Shown in pieces: positions 1-10,906 of a stretch of 64,000 bases of DNA. How positions within the stretch are numbered: the stretch's first letter is position 1; every line of letters starts with the position of its first letter. Under the pieces are notes generated by a model. The model ran no database searches, was not told the DNA's origin, and saw nothing but the letters and a program-made list of their open reading frames with translations. The stretch comes from Culex pipiens pallens. Its lineage: Eukaryota > Arthropoda > Insecta > Diptera > Culicidae. The stretch covers positions 147,600,715 through 147,664,714 of the forward strand of contig NC_068939.1 of assembly GCF_016801865.2 (NCBI RefSeq). Reading direction: 5' to 3'. The translations under genes were made by a program, and so were the position numbers.

Positions 1-944
1 ACTATCCTGTAAAACCTTGCTACTGCACTGGGAAGCTTGTGAAAATCGTTGCTGCGAAAGGGTTCACATTCGTTGCTAACATCGTTCGCTGACATGATCC
101 TTTTGGTAAGGACTGTTTGTCCTCCAATTAAAAGCTTCAAGGGCTGTGATTTTTAAAGCAGCTGTCGATGGCAACATTCTTATTCTTTCACAACTAAACC
201 AGTGTTATTCAAATGTCCTACATCAAAATGCTCTTACATCAACTACTTCAAATAACTCAAGCAATAACCCAACAAACTGCCCACAAAATCTAGAATCAAC
301 CATTCCCAGCAGATGGCGCAACGATCAAATCAAAGAATTATCATTTCTCGCACGACAACCCTCATAAAGCGCACCATCACACAAAACAACCCAATGCCCA
401 GAAAAAGGGTCCAAACGACCTGCAGTTTAGCACCCAATCAAGCCCCAACCCAACCATCACAACCCATCTGGGAATGAAATCACGCGTTTGTTGCCAATTC
501 CGGTCAGCAGCATTCGCACGCCGTCGTACACCCGGAAATCGCACGTTGTTGGCTTTCCGAGCACGGCCAACAAGCGTCCGCTCCCAGCGTGATGAATTCA
601 TTTCCCATTATCACACCAGTAAGCACACGCACACACATGCATGCTAGTCGAATAATACACGATTTACAACAATGATTCATCATTTTTCGAAAATCATTCC
701 AGAATTGACAATTTTTCGGATCACCATTTTTGATTGTTTTTTTTTTTAAATAACAATTGCTGAAAAATATTTTTAATCTTTGCATTATCAAGTCAATTTA
801 TATAGCAATACAGCTCGGATGGCAAGTCGACGGATGATGGAAAAGCTTTTTACATTTATGATTTTACACAAAATTACATCGAAAGTCGCTTTGTTTCTGT
901 TCTGACATATCCTACTGTTGCAAATTGCAAATAATTCAGTATAC
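1..944. other. Unique non-coding DNA, no gene seen
   Basis: No convincing gene or repeat copy was found here. Short open frames exist on both strands, but they have low-complexity composition, no recognisable domain and no partner elsewhere in the window. The part from about 370 to 600 is richer in GC than its surroundings and could be a conserved non-coding or exonic remnant, but nothing proves this. A short CA-rich stretch lies near 625-640. Confidence 0.5.
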
Positions 945-2228
945 TAGGGTGGCTCGACATGGTCGATTTTTAAGAACATAGAATGGGCATGTAAATGTTC
1001 GAAAATCCGTATCTTGAGAAGTGATTTTTAGATCAATTTGGTGTCATCGGCAAAGTTGTAAATTATTAGGACTATTAGGAATTTTGATATTTGACTTTTT
1101 TTACATAAAGTTTAATTCCTAAAATATTTTTTTTTTCATTTTCATTTTTTTAATATAATTAAGGGAACTAAAATAGACATCTTTTGCGCTAGAGTTTAAG
1201 ATGATGCAAAATTTAGTACCGTAAAACGGGGTGACTTTGATAGCCGGGGTGACTTTGATAGGTTTGCAATTTTTCCGAAAAATGAAGAGTACAATTAAAA
1301 TACGTAAGGAATGGTTAAGAAACATACTGACCGTGGTAGAGAAGTGTTCAAAGTACCTCAAGAAGAACTTTTCATAAAATGTTGACAAGTTTAAAAAGTA
1401 AGTTAACTATAGTTAAGGTAATGTTGATGAAAGTCATTATTTTAAACATATCAAAGTGTCATGATTTTCTCAATGAACATGATTTTTAATCGGGAAACGG
1501 AATGCATTTTTGGATTCTTTGTACAATTTTCCACAAGGAGAAGGTTAAAAAAGTTTGTAAATAATAAATAATATGTGTTTTTGAAACACAATTAAAAATA
1601 ATCTCCAAATTTATAGGCAATTTTAGTTGAACAAATTTCATGCAAAATGTGAAAACTTGTGATTCGTGCTTTGAATTCAGTATAAAATGCAATATAAATC
1701 GATAATTTCATAAACAAAACTAGTTTTAACAAATTTCAGGCAAAATTCCGACTTTTTAACAATTTTACCTAAAATTTATATGTTTTTTGCTGAAAAGCTT
1801 AAGTGTATAACTAAATATAAAAATTGATTTTTTTTTTCTTAAAAACTATATCAGCTACTTTAGTGATGGTACATTTAGCGTACAAATGAAGTTTGAACAA
1901 CTTAAATATGATTTTAACAAGAAAAACTATGACTATCAAAGTCACCCCGGAATTAAAACTAAGAATTTTTAACGTAACTATTTTCTAAACATTATTGAAA
2001 AAACTTTTTTTCCGAAATAGTGCACGGACTTTGTGTAGTCCACCCCAGTACATGTTTTAAAAATAATAATCTTGAGAAAAACCTTACCTGTTGGAAAATA
2101 TTCTAAAAACAAATTTAAATCCTATCAAAGTCACCCCGGTTTACGGTACTGGAGTTATGATTTTTGAAGAAAAAAGTTGTTTTTGAAAATAGTAAAGGAA
2201 AATATTGCGAAACAAAATTCTAAAACCC
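945..2228. repeat. Dispersed mosquito repeat, split by a MITE
   Basis: The left part (945-1216) contains GTGTCATCGGCAAAGTTGT near 1041, a variant of a motif shared by many unrelated-looking repeats in this window. The right part (2149-2228) continues after a TA-flanked MITE. Removing the MITE restores a continuous sequence reading AATTTAGTACTGGAGTT, so this repeat is the older host of the insertion. Its outer ends are not defined, and the family is not identified by name. Confidence 0.5.
1219..2146. mobile_element. TA-flanked MITE, CCGTAAA family, complete copy
   Basis: The element is 928 bp long. It begins CCGTAAAACGGGGTGACTTT and ends with the reverse complement of almost the same sequence. 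Counting the flanks AGTA/TACT, 28 of 29 terminal bases pair. It is bordered by TA on both sides (1217-1218 and 2147-2148), as expected for a Tc1/mariner-like TA duplication. A second GGGGTGACTTTGATAG follows immediately inside the left end (1245-1260), and its complement recurs inside near 1935, so the putative transposase-binding motif is repeated. There is no coding capacity, so this is a non-autonomous element. A second, truncated copy lies at 12301-12868. Confidence 0.85.
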
Positions 2229-3220
2229 CTTTTGCCTTCCTCACCTCAATGAGGAAAGGCTATAAAATCACTCGAAAAGTGAACTTCTTTATTCGACCTC
2301 GTAGACCCACCTTCACGTATACCTATCGACTCAGAATCAAATTCTGAACAAATGTCTGTGCGTGTGTATGTCTGTAAGTCCGTGCACCGACAAATATGCA
2401 CACGATTATCTACGGACTGACTTAACCGATTTGGACCATTTTGGTCTAATTCGATCCGTTTTGGGGTCCCACAAGTCCCTAGTTAACATTATAAAGTTTA
2501 AAATAGTACTTCAAAAGTTATGCTAAAAAAAACGATTTTAGCTAATTTCGGAAGATTGTAAAAAGGGTGGTTTTTGTAAGAAACCCTGTCATGCTATATA
2601 TTGTATTTGAAAGACCTTTCCAACGCGTTGTTAAGATTGGAGATCTGACAACCCCATCAAAAGTTATGAGTACTTAGGTGTTATTTATACACTTTTTTGA
2701 GGCCGGATCTCAGATATTTTGATGAAAACGTTGTCCGGATCTATCATGCAACCCATCGTTGGATAGGTAATCAAAAGACCTTTCCAACGCGTCTAAGAGA
2801 TTGAAGATCTGACAACGCTATCAAAAGTAATGAGCACTTAAGTTGTAACTGCTGTGTTCTGATAAAACTAAATTTAGAGTGTAACACAAATACACACACA
2901 CACACACGAGAAATACCAGACACACCTTGGAAAAAAAGAGAACTGTCATTACATGAAAGCAGGGAAAATAAAGATTACACGCGGTTGTAATTTGGAGATA
3001 AAATTCGACTTTAATTTAGCGGTTTAAACCCGGAATATAACACAACATTAATTATCCTCTTTTTTTAAGCCGAATCTCAGAAATTTAAATTAAAATGATG
3101 TCGTTCGTTGGATGTGTAATCAAAAGACCTTTCCAATGAGTGCAATAAGATGAAAATCTGACAGCTCTATCAAGAGTATATTAATGTGAGTAAGGCACCA
3201 ACCACCTTAAGGTGGATAAA
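2229..3220 (+). mobile_element. Dispersed repeat opening TTTTGCCTTCCTCACC, copy 1
   Basis: The left end contains a short hairpin, CCTTCCTCACCTCAATGAGG. The right end reads GTGAGTAAGGCACC and then a CCACCTTAAGGTGG palindrome. A second copy lies at 48238-49055 with the same start, the same internal line about TATCGACTCAGAATCAAATT, and an equivalent right end (GTGAGGAAGGCACC). I see no coding capacity. The class is unclear: the terminal hairpins suggest a foldback or MITE-like element, but no target duplication could be fixed. About 200 bp around 2850-3045 looks inserted. Confidence 0.65.
2853..3044 (+). mobile_element. Possible solo LTR inside the preceding repeat
   Basis: This segment begins TGTGTTCTG and ends ATAACACA, which gives the TG...CA termini and a 6-bp inverted end typical of LTRs. 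It also contains AAATAAAG near 2968, a possible polyadenylation signal, and a short CA run near 2893. It interrupts a sequence that is otherwise continuous in style with the host repeat. I could not find matching flanking duplications, so the call is weak and the ends may be off by several bases. Confidence 0.3.
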
Positions 3221-3246
3221 AATCAAATTTGCTCTATCGAAATTGA

Positions 3247-3402
3247 CAACGCCTTTTTTTGCCTTTCTTACTAAAGAAAGGTATAGGTTTTACTTTATGG
3301 CTGGAAGTCATTTTCATCTTCGTAAATATGTCGATTCAGCATGAATTTTTATCGGAAAAATCGCCAAAAAATCACACTGCATCGATTTTCGACGCTCTAT
3401 CG
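3247..3402 (+). mobile_element. Dispersed repeat opening TTTTGCCTTTCTTAC, 5' fragment
   Basis: About 155 bp match the beginning of the complete copies at 3986 and 55040, including ACTAAAGAAAGGTATAGG and ATGTCGATTCAGCATGAA. Similarity stops at about 3402, after CGATTTTCGACGCT. It is therefore a truncated or rearranged copy lying about 600 bp in front of a full one. Confidence 0.75.
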
Positions 3403-3985
3403 ATTTACCTTGACAGAACTCGTCTATCTCCAACCCTCGAATTTTGAGGAAAAGAATTCCGTGGAGTTCGAGTGATGTCCGTGTGTGGTAAAATTTTTGC
3501 CAAAATTTGTGTCGCGTAGTCCTCGGCTCCCCTATTTTCGATTTTGATTGTTCCAAGTGCGTTTGAAAGCTGGTGTGCTGAACAAGGGTTATTTTGAGAC
3601 CGAATTTCGAAATATCCATCTGTTTTCGGATGCGGCCAGACTTTTCAACAAAATACAATGTTTTCATATGAAAATATGGTCAAATTTTTTCATTTTCATA
3701 TCTTTTATTTATCTCAAAAATTGCATTTTTCGAACTCAACAACTTCCCAAATTTTTATCCAGATCCATAATCTGGTTCTGGAGTTAGAGCCGTTTGATAA
3801 ACCTACCAAAAGAAAAAAAATACCTAAAAAAAGGTAAAAGCCCACCTGGTGACCTTCGCCAACACTTTTCATTTCCGATTTTATCCGAAATTTCTTCCTA
3901 CATTCATAGTACAGACCATGAGTGAGCATCTGAAACAAATTTGACATCTATCGGCACTCCGGATCAATTTTTAGAGCGATTTACT
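3403..3985. other. Non-coding sequence between two repeat copies
   Basis: No gene seen. The DNA is moderately AT-rich with short random frames. It could be the remainder of the truncated repeat on its left, because the break in similarity at 3402 is not associated with an obvious insertion boundary. Confidence 0.4.
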
Positions 3986-5062
3986 TTTTGCCTTTCTTAC
4001 TAAAGAAAGGTATAGGTTTTACTTTATGGCTGGACGTCATTTTCATCTTCGTAAATATGTCGATTCAGCATGAATTTTTATCGGAAAAATCGCAAAAAAA
4101 TCACACTGCTTCGATTTTCGACGCTTCGTCGCCAAGTCGACAAGTTGTCAAGTTGAGCTTCGAATACTGGCGCGAGAATGCTGGCGCATATATTTTATGG
4201 CTCGACTTATACTCGTTTTGTAGTAGCTTGTCTACCGATGTTTCCTACAACATTTTAGATATCGTAGCTTTTCAGTTTCTTTTGCCGTGTCCGTTTTTGC
4301 ATAACTTTCCAATGTGTATGCAAAAACTTTTGTGACATAGGACATTCATCCGGCTACAATCAATTTGTTTCCCGTGTGCTCCTTAAATCGCCTAAAAGTA
4401 GACTTAATTTTTTTCGCGATTTCGTAAGTTTATTTAACAGGGTTCATTGGATTCCAATAGGAGCTTTCGAAGCTTTTCATCGTTTATATCGTTATCAATG
4501 TTTTCAATGCTGGCGACGCCAATGGCTTTCTATATAGGTATACCTAAGGTACTCGCGATTGAGTGTGTAGTGGTGCGGTTGTAAAAATAGCTATCACTGA
4601 CTCTGTCACTTTCGTAGAAGTTTAATGGCTATCTTTACTGCACCGTGCGGCACACGCGGTTCACTTGTACCTCGGTTTTTCTTTACGCCTGCTTTGTTCG
4701 GTACGATGGTTCGATGAACCAAAATACCAACACACAAAAGGGCTCGTACCGAAGCTAGAAAACCAAAACCGCGGTGTGCTTTGCCACTGACACATGGGAA
4801 GCTTGCTATGCTCGCGTTTGTCATAAACTCTTGTTTGATTAGTAATATGTACGATTACAAATATTCTTTTGGTGAAAAATGCGTTTTTTATTTCTTTTGG
4901 AAAGCATATCATTTAAAATACTTTGCTTTCATCATTAGACTTTCTTTTGTGCTGACGTTATAAATAAACAAAGTCGTTGTTATGAATTTAAAGAAGAAGT
5001 TCTACTATTGTTATATTCTTTAGTAAGAAAGGCTCTATCTCACTCCAGGTGGGATTAAATCG
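3986..5062 (+). mobile_element. Dispersed repeat opening TTTTGCCTTTCTTAC, full-length copy
   Basis: The left end GCCTTTCTTACTAAA (3990-4004) is repeated as a perfect 15-bp inverted copy near the right end (5019-5033). After it the element continues with CTATCTCACTCCAGGTGGGATT. The left end alone can also fold, because CCTTTCTTACTAAAGAAAGG is nearly self-complementary. The copy at 55040-56521 matches along its whole length and is interrupted by a younger element. There is no coding capacity. The layout parallels the GCCTTCCTCAC family at 2229, so the two families may share an origin. Confidence 0.75.
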
Positions 5063-6756
5063 GGGTTTTGAAAAATTGCCTAATTTTCTAGTTATATGCA
5101 GTTTTAGGTTAAAACTAATTGAAAAAAAATCAGTTTTAAAAATTTAAAAGTGCATTTTGAAGAAAAAACAGCCCTGCAAAATAGTGAAAATCTGAGTTTT
5201 TTTTTTGACATTGTTGAGCGGTCTACTTGTTGCCGAGATAAAGCCTTTTATAGTTTTGATTTGGTGAAAAATGGTTTTTCTCAGTGTCACCTTAGAAACC
5301 CTCATTTGCCAATCTTTGATACCTCGGAAATTGGAAATTTAAATTTCACAAACAATAATTTATTTGGAAATATGTATTGGGGTGAAGCTTTCCCGAATTA
5401 TTTTTGTCCTTACTTACCTTAAACTGTAACTTTACTAAAACTACAAATAAATTTGTATAATGTTGAAAATTATAGTTTTTTTATAAAAAGAGTGTAAATT
5501 TAGATTAAAAATTCTAAACCTTTCCTGAATTTCAACTGTGTGTTTTTGGACCTTTTCAAGACAGCGCCATATTGACACCAAAACTTGAATTTTTGGGAGC
5601 ATTTTTAAGGTAAACGCCGTAACTTAAACAAGTTATGTCTGTTGCAGAAGGTGATTACAAATAAAGCAAGCCATCTGTCGAGTTTAGACATTTGTGCTCA
5701 GTTGTCCTAGAACTGGCGTTCCGTTTCACCTTAATATAACTAAAGCAAAAAAATACGAGTATCAATCATCTTCAAACAGGTTCAACTTTTTTGTGAAAAA
5801 ATCCGTCCAAAAGTTGCCAAGATATTGCTTCTGTTACTCTCAGAAAAATATTTTTTGAAAATAAAAAAAAATGTTCAGAGATCTCTACTCATCACTTCTA
5901 CAGGTAGAAAAGCTTATATTAAAAAAACTTTTACAGGCAAAAACATCAAGAAACGGTGCCCGTGAACCACATTTTTAAAAGTTCTTTTTGTTAATTAAAA
6001 TTATTTAGCTTCTTTTAATAAGCAAAATAAATAGTATTTTCTACGTTTTGAAAAATCATAATAAAAAACAAATTAAATTGTAAACATGTGAGCGACTCTC
6101 TAAAATTTTGGAAAACGATGAATACAGTCCAGACTTGATTATGTGAAGGCCTCGGAAAAAGTCACTTCAGATAATCGAATAACGAAAAAAAAATTTTTTG
6201 TTGTCTTATTTTTGATGGTCGAGCTTAAATATGACCCCTAAACTACGCTAAGGTGATTAACACTTTTTAAATCCAAGATGGCGGCAAATATGGCGGCGAC
6301 GAAATATTTAAAAAAAAAATGGTCAATGCTCAAAAGAAGAAGGCATTGTAGTCATCTTGGACATACTAAAAAAAATAAATGTTTAATTTTTTCCAATTTG
6401 AATTTTAGTGTACTAAAGTGAAATAAAAAATGGGCCTTTTATAAAGTGCAACCATTTTTCCGAGTTTTCCTCACCTACACCTACAACTTTGCCGAAGACG
6501 CCAACCTGATCAGAAATGTTTGTCTCCAAATTTATATGGAAATTTATATGGACGAATAGATGACAAACAATGACTGATTTAGGAATTGGAAACAAAATTT
6601 TAGCCATATAAAAAAAACATTGCTTTTGACATGCGGTAGAATATTTCCTTTACTGCTGTTTCGTCTTCTAGGTTTCTGTCTTGATATATCGACATATTTT
6701 CTTAATTTATTTTCAATTCTCAAATAGTTAATAATTTCATAGGCTTTCATGTTTTC
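5063..6756. other. AT-rich decayed repeat DNA
   Basis: No gene seen. Two features suggest old repeats. A stretch near 6130-6190 resembles the start of a TIR element (CAGACTTGATTAT followed by AGATAATCGAAT). The reverse complement of the shared motif CGGCAAAGTTGTAGG lies at about 6484-6500. The sequence GATGGCGGCAAATATGGCGGC near 6280 is a short imperfect duplication. None of these has clean ends. Confidence 0.4.
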
Positions 6757-8223
6757 TTGGTTGTAAAAAAACCCAACTTGCCCCTTCTAAATTTTGCGTG
6801 TGATCTTCAGCAGTCAAGATTACAACAATCCATAATCTTAACGATAATAATGATAGCGGTATTAGTGCCGCATCCTGTGTGGGTGTGCCTTGCGCTGATG
6901 GTGATAACACTCAAACTAAAAGCAAAGGATTGTTGGACCATTTTCTCGAGCAAGCTCCTTTAAAGAAAGAGACCTTCCTTTTAGCGTGTGTTATTGCATC
7001 GGCACACACACACACGTTAAATTCTTACAATTCAAGTCACACACACACATCCACACACTCAATCGCACCACGATGTTTTCAAATTAGACCGGATCAAGCG
7101 AATGGGATTTTGTCCAATAAAAAGTTGTTGACGAGGGGCAAACTCACGAGCAAACGCGGCCAAGACTTTTGATTGGATTCTGGAAATTGTTTTTGCAGAA
7201 AACAAGCAGAAAAAGCAGAAGAAGCGACCTCCACCCCCACCCACCCCAAGCGAAGAATGATGGAAATATAAATTGGTTCGGAAATGAAACACAACCACGA
7301 CAACGATGATGATGATGAAACTGAAACTGGAGAATTGGGAGGAAAATTTTGGATTTACGACGGAGCGCATGGTTTCCAAATTTCTTCTGGGGGTTTCAGC
7401 GTGAGACGTTTTCCTCGGATGACCCACAAGTGGTTTTGTTTTTTGGGAGGGAGATCTGTGTTTTATGCTATTTGAAGTGTTCCGGCATAATATAATATTA
7501 TCAGTTTATCGTATTCTTTATTGAGCACAGTTTTGTTCTATAGATTTTTTTAAGCGGAAAATAAGTTTAGATGAATTAAGCTTGCCATTCATAATAAGAA
7601 TATCTTATGTCTGTAACATTTTGTAAAAGATTTTTTTTAATTTCTAGTCACATTTTCGTTCAAGTCAAATATTCAGGCAAAAAGTGTCACAAAATGTGCA
7701 AAATATTAAACTTACACTTAACTTTACATTCACATCAGAATCTCATTCTTGACAAAACTTCCACACAATGAATATCATCTTAAGCTTTTCCCCTTACATT
7801 TTTTTCAAACATTCCCATACAAACTTCTACTCTAGACAGCGTCTCCAAAGCCACAAACAATGTAAGAGACATGTCCCAGAAAATTTTGATGTCTTTCTCT
7901 GATCGTAAACTGCTTCGATCTCAAAAATCTTATTTTAAACATTTTTTTCAAAAAAAATTACCAAAAAGTAAAACAATTTTGCTATTTCCAGAAAACTCCC
8001 TGAACCTCAAAACTTTAGTTTTATTAAAAATTAATGCTATTTTGCCAATGATCTGAAAAAATAAAAACGAATTTATTGCATTTTTAAAAATTTTATTAAT
8101 TCATTTACAATTCGAGATTTTTATTACTTTGAGTTACTTTTTTTATATTTTTAAATGATTTCTTCATATGCAACAAATGATAACTTTTTTAAAGACTTTT
8201 TGTTTCTCCAATTGTAAGATTAT
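6757..8223. other. Unique non-coding DNA with short microsatellites
   Basis: No gene seen. The first half is of normal GC content and includes short CA runs at about 7003-7015 and 7037-7060 and a GATGATGATGATG run near 7303. The second half (from about 7480) is AT-rich. I found no second copy within the window, so this may be single-copy intronic or intergenic sequence. Confidence 0.45.
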
Positions 8224-8231
8224 GTCCTAAT

Positions 8232-8548
8232 CAGGGATGCCAGATGCACAGATTTGATTTCACAGACATTTGAGCTTGAGTCAGTCATTTTTGAGGTGCT
8301 CAGACTTTTGAAAAACTACACTGTCACTCTAATCGTGTCCGTCCCATATTTAAAACCAGCAAGCCGAGAAAAACGCCTGTCAAAGTTGTCCCGCCCATAA
8401 GGCTACGTGATAGAATTTCACGAAAAACTAGCTAGGGACGGACTAGCTTCGAGCGGCAGTTCATGGGTCATGGGAAAAATTTATTTTACTTTTGCAGACA
8501 TACACAGAATTTTCCACAGACATATAAAAAGACCATGAGGCATCCCTG
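8232..8548. mobile_element. hAT-type MITE, 317 bp, with 8-bp target duplication
   Basis: The ends are CAGGGATGCC (8232-8241) and its exact complement GGCATCCCTG (8539-8548). The flanks are the perfect 8-bp duplication GTCCTAAT (8224-8231 and 8549-8556). A TIR opening CAGGG together with an 8-bp duplication is the signature of the hAT superfamily. There is no open frame of useful length, so the copy is non-autonomous. Removing it restores a continuous AT-rich sequence. The identical duplications suggest a fairly young insertion. Confidence 0.9.
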
Positions 8549-8678
8549 GTCCTAATAGTTATTGAATTTTTTTGAAGTTTATTTTTTTTTTTGCTTTCTG
8601 AATTAGCAAATTATAGAACAAGTATTTTTTTATCACAGAGCATTGCATTTTTTTTTTTCAATGTATAACACAAGACTG

Positions 8679-8880
8679 TTAATCGATAAAATTATCGTCG
8701 ATAATATTATCGTCCGATGATAACGATAATGGATATCGTTATTGTTGGGACGATAACGATAATCTATCGTTGTCGTTATTTCAATAATTCTAATCTTATC
8801 GCCGATAATGGACGATAATTCATTTTTAAAATCCTTCTTATATCGAATAAATCAACCATATCAAGTTAGTTTTTCAATGT
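8679..8880. repeat. Cluster of ATCGATAA / TTATCG motifs, copy 1
   Basis: Within about 140 bp the motif CGATAA or its complement TTATCG occurs around ten times, on both strands. The part that follows (ATTCATTTTTAAAAT ... AATAAATCAACCATATC) matches the sequence after similar but shorter clusters at 20265-20380 and 33912-34030. It is therefore a dispersed repeat and not just local slippage. Dense GATA-type sites could bind GATA factors, but this is only inference. Confidence 0.6.
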
Positions 8881-8934
8881 TTTCACTAAGACTATTTTTT
8901 TTTTTGAAAATGTTGTAAGTTTCCAAGTGTAAAT

Positions 8935-9115
8935 AGGGGAACAGCAGAGCTTTGATATTCAATTAAAGCTAATTAAAAGCGTTTTCAACTGAAATTGAGT
9001 GATAAATAGCTCAATAAGAAGTAAGCAAGCAAGTTCCTATCAAAAGATTTGCAAAATTAGTTGTTTAGATAGTGAAAATCAGCAAATTGGATGGAGTCAG
9101 GACCGAGGGCTTAAC
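8935..9115. mobile_element. Diverged copy of the TAGGGGAA MITE family
   Basis: It begins TAGGGGAACAGC and contains GATAAATAGCTCAATAAGAAGTAAGCAAGCAAG, written here only as part of a longer match. The same block is in the intact element at 26691-26928 and in a further diverged copy near 51768-51890. The right terminal repeat is not recognisable, so the end is approximate. Confidence 0.4.
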
Positions 9116-9133
9116 CTGCCAAACAACATATGA

Positions 9134-10422
9134 GCTCAAAATTGTTCACAAAATACCGTATTTTTCAAATATACTAAAGTTTTCATAATTTGCGAAATGT
9201 TATCAGTTTTTTCAGTTTATTAAAGTATTTTTTTTAAATAATATTTTCGCAAAATATACGGTATTTATTTTTGATTTTGCAAACTTACTAAAATTTTCAT
9301 AATTTTCGAAAATACATAGCGAAATTTTGCATGTTTTATTTCACTTTTTTAAAGTATTTTTGTGAAATACTTAAACTATCACAAAATACCGTATTTTTCG
9401 AAAATACTCAAATTTTCTAATTTGCATTATGGCTATCAAACTAATTGAAATTTAATATGCTTTTTCAATTCATTAAAGTTTTTTCTTTGGAAAATACAAA
9501 AAAAAAATACAAGTTTGGTACCATCCACAAACCACGTGGACACTTTTTTGGAAATCTCAACACCCCCCCCCCCCATCGTGGACAATTTTCATACAAATAA
9601 AATCTTTTTTGTATGAAGCGTGGACAATCGCCAACCCCCCCCCCCCTCCCCCCAGGGGGCCTATGGTTTATGGATGGTCCCTTACCGTATTTAATCGAAC
9701 CAACTCATTTTTTCAAAATTTTAAATTTTGATAATGCTTCATACTTTGTTCAAGTTTTTTTTTTTAAACCAATATTTTCACAAAATACCTAATTTTTTCG
9801 AAAATACTCAAATTTTCATAATTTACAATATGGGTATCAAACGAATTGATATTTCGTATGCTTTTTTTTAATTTATTAGAGTTTAGTTTTTGGAAAGTAG
9901 TAAATTTTTCACAAATTACCATTTTTTTTTTCGAAAATATTCAAATTTCCAAAATATGCTATATGGGTATCAAACGTAGCGGAATTTTGAAAATGCTTCA
10001 TACAAAAAATTGCGTAAAAAAAATTGCAAAATAAAAAAAATTGATTATTTTTGAAAAATACGTTATTTTTTTCAATTTTAGCATTTAAAAAATAATTCTG
10101 ACAAAGTGAAAAAGCAAAACAAGTCGCTTCCTTTGCTACCCATATTGCAAATTATGAAAATTTTAGTATTTTGTTTTTACAAATTACTAAAATGTTCATA
10201 ATTTGCAATATGGTTATAAAACGTCAAAATTTGCAAAATGGGAAACGATTTTTTTTTGCTTTTTCATTTTGTTAGAATAAACGATATTTTGCAAAAAAAA
10301 GTATTTCACAAAAAAATAACTCTTTTAATGTGAAAAAGCACACAAAATTTCGCTTCGTTTGATTGCAAATTATGAAAATTTTAGTACTTTCAAAAATACG
10401 GTATTTCGTGAACAATTTTGAG
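9134..10422. mobile_element. Foldback element with internal tandem units
   Basis: The two ends (about 9135-9194 and 10363-10421) are roughly 60-bp inverted repeats with about five mismatches, beginning CTCAAAATTGTTCAC. Between them a unit of about 120-130 bp (ATACCGTATTTTTCGAAAATAC ... ATATGGGTATCAAACG, abbreviated) recurs in direct orientation at about 9150, 9380, 9785 and 9910. It then recurs in inverted orientation at about 10140 and 10340. The whole region could form a long, imperfect hairpin. It is interrupted by a separate MITE at 9517-9681 and has no coding capacity. Confidence 0.65.
9517..9681. mobile_element. Poly-C MITE nested in the foldback element
   Basis: The left end GGTACCATCCACAAACCACG and the right end CTATGGTTTATGGATGGTCC are inverted copies of each other with few mismatches. 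Inside are two long C runs (about 9560-9573 and 9635-9656) and two copies of the block CGTGGACAAT in opposite orientation. A related, longer copy lies at 20645-21406 with matching G runs. No target duplication could be fixed. The element splits the foldback unit, so it is the younger of the two. Confidence 0.75.
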
Positions 10423-10512
10423 TACATATTTTTCTTGGAAACTAACTAGATTTTCAAAAAAAATATATTCTTGGAGAAAGCATTGCAAATTTAACATGAT
10501 ATGGGTGAATTG

Positions 10513-10894
10513 CAGTGCGTGGCCGAATGGTTACGCTGTCCGCTTTGTAAGCGATTCCCATCTGCTGCAACCTTCCATCGGATGAGGAAGTAAAATGTCG
10601 GTCCCGGCCTTGGTTGTTAGGCCGTTAAGTCATTCCAGGTGTAGGAGTCATCTCCATGCCATAAGTACAAACAACACACCAAACCAAGCCTGCTCCGGTG
10701 GAATCGCTGGCGGCGGTTGGACTCGCAATCCAAAGGTCGTCAGTTCAAACACTGGGGTGGAAGGTTCCTTGGAGTAGAAAGAGGTTTGGGTGCTCTCCCC
10801 ATTCAAGCCTTCGGTCTCCTAGGTTCGAGCAGAAACTTGCAATAGAGACCACAAAAGACCCGGGGGTCGTTAATGTGGATGGTTTGATTTTTTG
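10513..10894 (+). mobile_element. SINE with two tRNA-like modules and 12-bp duplication
   Basis: The element is flanked by a perfect 12-bp duplication ATGGGTGAATTG (10501-10512 and 10895-10906), which shows retrotransposition. Its head contains a pol III A-box-like sequence TGGCCGAATGG (10520-10530). The body GGATGAGGAAGTAAAATGTC and the tail CTAGGTTCGAGCAGAAACTT also occur in the minus-strand SINE at 46030-46237. Compared with that copy, about 170 extra bases (about 10602-10775) are present here. They hold a second tRNA-like module, GGTTGGACTCGCAATCC followed by a B-box-like AGTTCAAACAC. The element thus looks dimeric. The tail is short and T-rich, not poly-A. Confidence 0.85.
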
Positions 10895-10906
10895 ATGGGT
10901 GAATTG

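Noticed and set aside
6131..6420. TIR element starting CAGACTTGATTAT
   Set aside because: The left end is suggestive, but no matching right end or duplication was found.
10698..10760. Possible tRNA gene on the plus strand
   Set aside because: It lies inside a retroelement bounded by 12-bp duplications and lacks a proper acceptor stem.
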